DNA of 64,000 nucleotides from Terriglobales bacterium. Lineage in GTDB: Bacteria > Acidobacteriota > Terriglobia > Terriglobales > Acidobacteriaceae. The stretch covers positions 62,001 to 126,000 of the forward strand of contig DATMPC010000090.1 of the NCBI GenBank assembly GCA_035567895.1. Reading direction: 5' to 3'. Below are positions 60,792 to 64,000 of this stretch, one piece after another. The notes beneath the pieces were generated by a model, which was not told the DNA's origin, did no database searches, and saw only the letters and a program-made list of their open reading frames with translations. Position numbers and translations under genes: made by a program. Position 1 is the first letter of the stretch, and each line of letters starts with the position of its first letter.

Positions 60792-61737
60792 GTCAACTAA
60801 CCTCTGCCAAGTCTTTGAACAGTACGGCGACGATGTGAGATGCCGTGAGTACTTAGAAGCTCTACGCTGGCCGAATAAAGTGACCTGTCCGGAGTGCAAG
60901 TCTGAAAAGATTTCCCGCGTAAAGCTTCGCCATGTGTTTGATTGCGATTCATGCCGCTATCAGTTCTCCGTCACTGCTGGAACGATCTTCCATGACACAC
61001 ACCTTCCCCTTCACAAATGGTTCGCCGTCACTTATCTGCTCTGCGAATCGCGCAAGGGAATGAGCGCAAACCAGATTAAGAGAATGCTTGGAATCAGCTA
61101 CAAGACCGCGTGGTACCTCTGCCATAGAATCCGCAAAGCTATGGCCGCTGTTCCGCCCCAATTGCCTCTTACTGGAACCATCGAAGTAGACGAAACCTAT
61201 GTTGGCGGTCGCAGACGTGGTTCTGGTGGCGGTCCTACTGCTGGCGGACACAAGGAAATTGTTATCGGCATTCGGCAGCGCAACAGCGAAGCTAACCCAT
61301 CCGGCGAACTGCGTTTCTTCCACACCGAGGACGTTAAGAGCGGAACCCTTGCGAAGTACATTCGAGAGAACATCTCGACCGACGCTGTGGACGTGATTAT
61401 GACGGATGAACTTCCCGCGTATCCGCCAGCCATGATGAAAGCGGGAGTACATGGGACTCGCCATAAGACGATCCGCCACAAACGCAGAATCTACGTCGAG
61501 GGTGACATTCACACCAATACCGTAGAGTCGGCATTCTCCCTGCTCAAGAGAGGCATCGTTGGTACGTGGCATCGGATTAGTGCAAAGCATCTTGAAGCCT
61601 ACTTAAACGAGATGTGCTTCCGGTTTAACAATCGCAAAAACCCTTATCTATTCCGCGATACGCTGCTGAAAATGATTGAGTCGGAGAACATGGAATACAA
61701 ACAACTCACTGCGTTTGACGAACAGCATGTCGCCTAA
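60790..61737 (+). CDS. IS1595-family transposase (ISXO2-like DDE)
   Basis: A 315-residue transposase. N-terminal zinc ribbon (C33, C36, C52, C55 in CPECKSEKISRV and DCDSC), a helix-turn-helix-like region (MSANQIKRMLGISYKTAWYLCHRI), and the DDE/ISXO2-like catalytic core with D134 (IEVDETYVGGRRRG), D206 (IMTDELPAYP) and E246 (HTNTVESAFSLLKRGIVGTWH). All three acidic residues are present, so it is probably active. GGGGG lies about 8 nt upstream of the ATG at 60790; the longer frame from 60742 lacks this. Its stop overlaps the end of the convergent passenger gene by 4 bp. Confidence 0.93.
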   Translation: MSTNLCQVFEQYGDDVRCREYLEALRWPNKVTCPECKSEKISRVKLRHVFDCDSCRYQFSVTAGTIFHDTHLPLHKWFAVTYLLCESRKGMSANQIKRMLGISYKTAWYLCHRIRKAMAAVPPQLPLTGTIEVDETYVGGRRRGSGGGPTAGGHKEIVIGIRQRNSEANPSGELRFFHTEDVKSGTLAKYIRENISTDAVDVIMTDELPAYPPAMMKAGVHGTRHKTIRHKRRIYVEGDIHTNTVESAFSLLKRGIVGTWHRISAKHLEAYLNEMCFRFNNRKNPYLFRDTLLKMIESENMEYKQLTAFDEQHVA

Positions 61738-62540
61738 TCGGGCAATCGCTTATAAAGCCCCTCAAGATTGTCGGCTACTGCTTTGATGCCATTTGAGTTT
61801 GTCGGAAATTGATAGTTCAAATCCTGGGCAACCTCGCTTGGTTCACGGAGACGTTTTAAGAGTTCCGTACGGAGCATTATTGTGTCCGCCTTGAAATAGT
61901 CGTCGTAATCAGCCCCAAAACGTCTTGTCGCCTCCATCTGTAATTGCGTACCTATAACGAACACCCTATGCCTTTCCTCTGGCGTCTTGCTATTACTACC
62001 AGCTGAAAGTTGAGCCATCGTAATGCGGTCGAATTCTCCATCGGAGTCATTGGCGAATTTCCTCAATCGCTTAACTTCGAGAGAAGCGCAGCGCTTCAAA
62101 TCGCTGCGACTCAAATCCGCGTAATGGGCGGGATCGCACGCATAATTCTTGAAAGTAAATGCTGCATAAATAATTCCGGTCGCCATTAAGAGCACGGTAA
62201 ATGCAAATGCTAGTCCCCATCTCTTTGTGATCCTAGGAGGAACGCTGATTGGGTTGTTATAGAGATCAGTCAGCCTCTCGCTTTTTTTGGGAACGGAAAA
62301 CGCTTCGGCGATAACAATCCAGGCAAGGTAGATAAAAGCGACTCCCATTGCAAGGGTGACGAACGCTACTGGGTAGTTAAGTAGCCAATGCCCAAAGCCT
62401 CCAAATCGTTCGACTATCCAATCCATAATCTTCGCTCTTATGTGCTCCTTGAATATGTCGACGGGAGAAGCAACGCCGATGATCCCGAGGAGGATAGGCA
62501 GCCAACGTTTTCGCAGCGTAATGAGGAGCTTTTCGCGCAT
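61734..62540 (-). CDS. Membrane passenger protein of the IS, unknown
   Basis: A 268-residue protein with three membrane segments (LPILLGIIGVASPVDIF; YPVAFVTLAMGVAFIYLAWIVI; WGLAFAFTVLLMATGIIYAAF) and a ~140-residue soluble C-terminal region with charged, helix-rich text (DLSRSDLKRCASLEVKRL, RFGADYDDYFKADTIMLRT). No family is recognised. It lies inside the terminal inverted repeats of the IS, convergent with and touching the transposase. The ATG at 62540 (MREKLLITLRKRW) is preferred to the open-frame start at 62570; AAAGGGG lies about 12 nt upstream. Possibly a membrane sensor or effector. Confidence 0.75.
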   Translation of the reverse strand: MREKLLITLRKRWLPILLGIIGVASPVDIFKEHIRAKIMDWIVERFGGFGHWLLNYPVAFVTLAMGVAFIYLAWIVIAEAFSVPKKSERLTDLYNNPISVPPRITKRWGLAFAFTVLLMATGIIYAAFTFKNYACDPAHYADLSRSDLKRCASLEVKRLRKFANDSDGEFDRITMAQLSAGSNSKTPEERHRVFVIGTQLQMEATRRFGADYDDYFKADTIMLRTELLKRLREPSEVAQDLNYQFPTNSNGIKAVADNLEGLYKRLPD

Positions 62541-62590
62541 GGCAGGAGTACCCCTTTCCCGATTGCACAAAAATCGGGGGTACCTGACAT

Positions 62591-62621
62591 GTTAGTACCT
62601 TGTGTCAAGTACATACTCCTG
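62591..62621 (-). repeat. Right terminal inverted repeat of the IS element
   Basis: Complement begins CAGGAGTATGTACTTGACAC; it matches the left repeat at 24 of 31 positions. Confidence 0.8.
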
Positions 62622-62629
62622 ACGAAAAT
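62622..62629 (+). repeat. Right 8-bp target-site duplication
   Basis: ACGAAAAT, identical to 60596-60603. Confidence 0.85.
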
Positions 62630-62696
62630 TGTGCAAAGCCAGTTTCCCGAACCAAGCTTGGCATCGCGGGCAAAAAAACAACTACTCACGAAGATG

Positions 62697-62805
62697 AACG
62701 CGGATTAACGGATACACGCAGATTTAAGGGCAATGCTGTCGCCGACTCGTCGGGCTAAAAGAAAATCCGCGTGAATCCCCTAAATCAGCGTTTATCTGCG
62801 TGAGC
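62697..62805. repeat. Imperfect inverted repeat with ACGCAGAT arms
   Basis: Left CGCGGATTAACGGATACACG followed by CAGATTTAAGGG pairs imperfectly with the right segment ATCCGCGTGAATCCCCTAAA and ATCTGCGTG. Lies between the IS and the kynureninase-like gene. Confidence 0.55.
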
Positions 62806-62834
62806 GGTTGTTCTTGAAGTTGGTGGAAGGGTCG

Positions 62835-63998
62835 TCACTTCGCAACTGCCATGCCACTGAGGATTTCTTCTACTGCCTCAATAGCGGTCTCGATCTCCTG
62901 ATCCGACGTATAGAAGTGCGGCGACATACGTACGCCCGCCTTGGGACGCCAGTCGACGAGAACGTCGCGCTTCAGCAATTCAGCGCAAACTTCTTTTGAG
63001 TTCGGCATGTCAATCGAAACTGTGCCGCCGCGCTTCTCCGGATCGCGGGGCGTATTCACTTTCCAGCCGCGTGCGTCAGCTAGTTCAATCAGCTTGGAAA
63101 CTTGGCGTTTCGACTTTGCGCGAATGTTCTCGATTCCCGCCGAGCCGATGATCTTGAGGCCCGGCCGTGCTGCGTACAGTGCCGGAACATTTGGCGTGCC
63201 GTTCATGAACTTATATGGAGGCTCGGCGTAACGGATGGGACCGATCTCAAAGTGAAAAGGCTCTTCGTGGGCGATCCATCCGGTAAACCGCGGCTGCAGC
63301 TTCTTCCCGAGATCCGGCCGCACGTAAAGGTATGCAGTACCAGGCCCGCCACACAACCATTTGAGGACCCCGCCGCAAGCGAAATCCACGCTCAGTGCAC
63401 GAACATCTACTGGCACCGTTCCGAGAGACTGGAAAGTATCGAGCACCACGTGTGCGCCGACGCGATGTGCGCGCTCGACGATGGCCTTCGCATCGTTGAT
63501 GTAAGCGCTGCGAAAGATGACGTGCGAGACCGGCACCAGCAACGTATCTTCGTCGATTGCGGCCAGCAGACGCTTGGTTGGAACATGGACGCCGTCATCT
63601 GTGGGTACCATGTGCACGCGAGCGCCGAGTGCGCGTTGAGCTTCCCAGAAATACATCACTGAGGGGAAGTTCATGTCGGTGTAGACAACCTTGTTGCGCG
63701 TTCCGGAAAAGTCGAAGCAGGAGGCTACAACCGCCTGGCACTGCGTCACGTTCTGGTGAAGAGAGACTGTGTTGGACTCGGCATTCATCAGTCCTTCAAT
63801 CAACCCACCAATCTCATGCCCGAGCATCCACCAGGTTTCTTCCCAAGCGCGCACTCCCCTCGTCGCCCAAACTTCGGCGTACTCGTTGAGAGCCTGCTGA
63901 GTCGCGCGCGGCATGGCGCCAAGGGAATTGCTGATCAAGTACCTGGTGTTCGCCAGGATCGGAAATTCCGGGCGGAATCGGAGAAGATCGTCGGGCAT
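62835..63998 (-). CDS. Kynureninase-like PLP enzyme (class V aminotransferase fold)
   Basis: A 387-residue PLP enzyme. SNSLGAMPRATQQAL and WATRGVRAWEETWW match the kynureninase-type N-terminus; the pyridine-binding D187 is in VVLDTFQSLG and the PLP lysine K213 in GGVLKWLCGGPGTAYLYV, very like the KYLNGGPG of kynureninases. Kynureninase cuts kynurenine to anthranilate plus alanine; related hydrolases and desulfurase-like members exist, so the reaction is inferred. It could feed the 2-aminobenzoyl-CoA cluster at 25-33 kb. ATG at 63998; complete within the window. The IS and lexA lie downstream. Confidence 0.82.
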   Translation of the reverse strand: MPDDLLRFRPEFPILANTRYLISNSLGAMPRATQQALNEYAEVWATRGVRAWEETWWMLGHEIGGLIEGLMNAESNTVSLHQNVTQCQAVVASCFDFSGTRNKVVYTDMNFPSVMYFWEAQRALGARVHMVPTDDGVHVPTKRLLAAIDEDTLLVPVSHVIFRSAYINDAKAIVERAHRVGAHVVLDTFQSLGTVPVDVRALSVDFACGGVLKWLCGGPGTAYLYVRPDLGKKLQPRFTGWIAHEEPFHFEIGPIRYAEPPYKFMNGTPNVPALYAARPGLKIIGSAGIENIRAKSKRQVSKLIELADARGWKVNTPRDPEKRGGTVSIDMPNSKEVCAELLKRDVLVDWRPKAGVRMSPHFYTSDQEIETAIEAVEEILSGMAVAK

Positions 63999-64000
63999 GA

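Larger units (their letters stand above)
60604..62621 (+). mobile_element. IS1595-family insertion sequence with passenger genes
   Basis: A 2018-bp element bounded by imperfect inverted repeats: left 60604-60634 and the complement of right 62591-62621 match at 24 of 31 positions, including a shared TACTTGAC core. Direct 8-bp repeats ACGAAAAT flank it exactly (60596-60603 and 62622-62629), the duplication length expected for IS1595. Content: transposase (60790-61737), a divergent 49-residue small ORF (60642-60791) and a convergent membrane-protein gene (61734-62570). The membrane gene lies inside the inverted repeats, so it is passenger cargo. Some IS1595-family members are known to carry passenger genes. 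The element appears complete and probably recent, given the intact target duplication. Confidence 0.88.

Noticed and set aside
60642-60899. An 85-codon version of the small IS ORF
   Set aside because: The extra N-terminal part is antisense to the transposase coding region; the ATG at 60791 with AGAGG upstream gives a better start.

Overview
The window reads as a chromosomal segment of an acidobacterium (class Terriglobia-like). This is inferred from the mix of Oar-like carboxypeptidase-regulatory/TonB-type receptor, a BNR-repeat secreted protein, zinc-ribbon Ser/Thr kinase, M13 peptidase, many large palindromic intergenic repeats, and housekeeping genes with GC-rich codon use. No rRNA, tRNA or CRISPR array was recognised. 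About 48 protein genes are supported, on both strands, in short operons.

Layout. 0.1-8.4 kb: response regulator with a long disordered tail, small membrane protein, Ser/Thr kinase, valS. 8.6-14.2 kb: two membrane proteins, an M13 metallopeptidase, a YCII-domain protein and a HicBA toxin-antitoxin pair. 14.3-21.1 kb: polA, small membrane protein, secreted thioredoxin-fold-like protein, then parB-parA-rsmG with three parS-type palindromes, which suggests closeness to the replication origin. 21.8-25.3 kb: OmpA-family protein, purD, SpoIIE-type phosphatase. 25.4-33.1 kb: a six-gene minus-strand cluster (fused flavin monooxygenase/old-yellow-enzyme, SDR, enoyl-CoA hydratase, acyl-CoA dehydrogenase, aryl-CoA ligase, RidA-like) that fits aerobic 2-aminobenzoyl-CoA (anthranilate) degradation. 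A kynureninase-like gene at the far right end (62.8-64.0 kb) could supply anthranilate from tryptophan.

33.3-45.9 kb: tandem membrane-anchored coiled-coil paralogs, a BNR-repeat protein, an Oar-like outer-membrane receptor, and an envelope-type operon (sulfatase-fold membrane enzyme, methyltransferase, small membrane protein). 46-54.7 kb: a ROK/polyphosphate-glucokinase-like kinase, dnaN, a secreted protein, an aminotransferase, coaD, recA (flanked by related inverted repeats) and a duplicated ThyX-fold protein. 54.8-60.6 kb: DUF2071 protein, an overlapping pair of 2-oxoglutarate dioxygenases (AlkB and a partner), a DUF4118 protein, dnaB and lexA.

60.6-62.6 kb holds the most notable accessory element: a complete IS1595-family insertion (60604-62621) with imperfect terminal inverted repeats and a perfect 8-bp target duplication (ACGAAAAT). 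Besides the transposase it carries a membrane-protein passenger gene and a 49-codon divergent small ORF whose start codon overlaps that of the transposase. It sits about 45 bp upstream of the lexA start codon, at the edge of the probable lexA -35 box. Intergenic space is rich in palindromic repeat families. Several invade gene ends (they supply the stop codons of parA and purD) and one copy lies in frame inside the fused monooxygenase.
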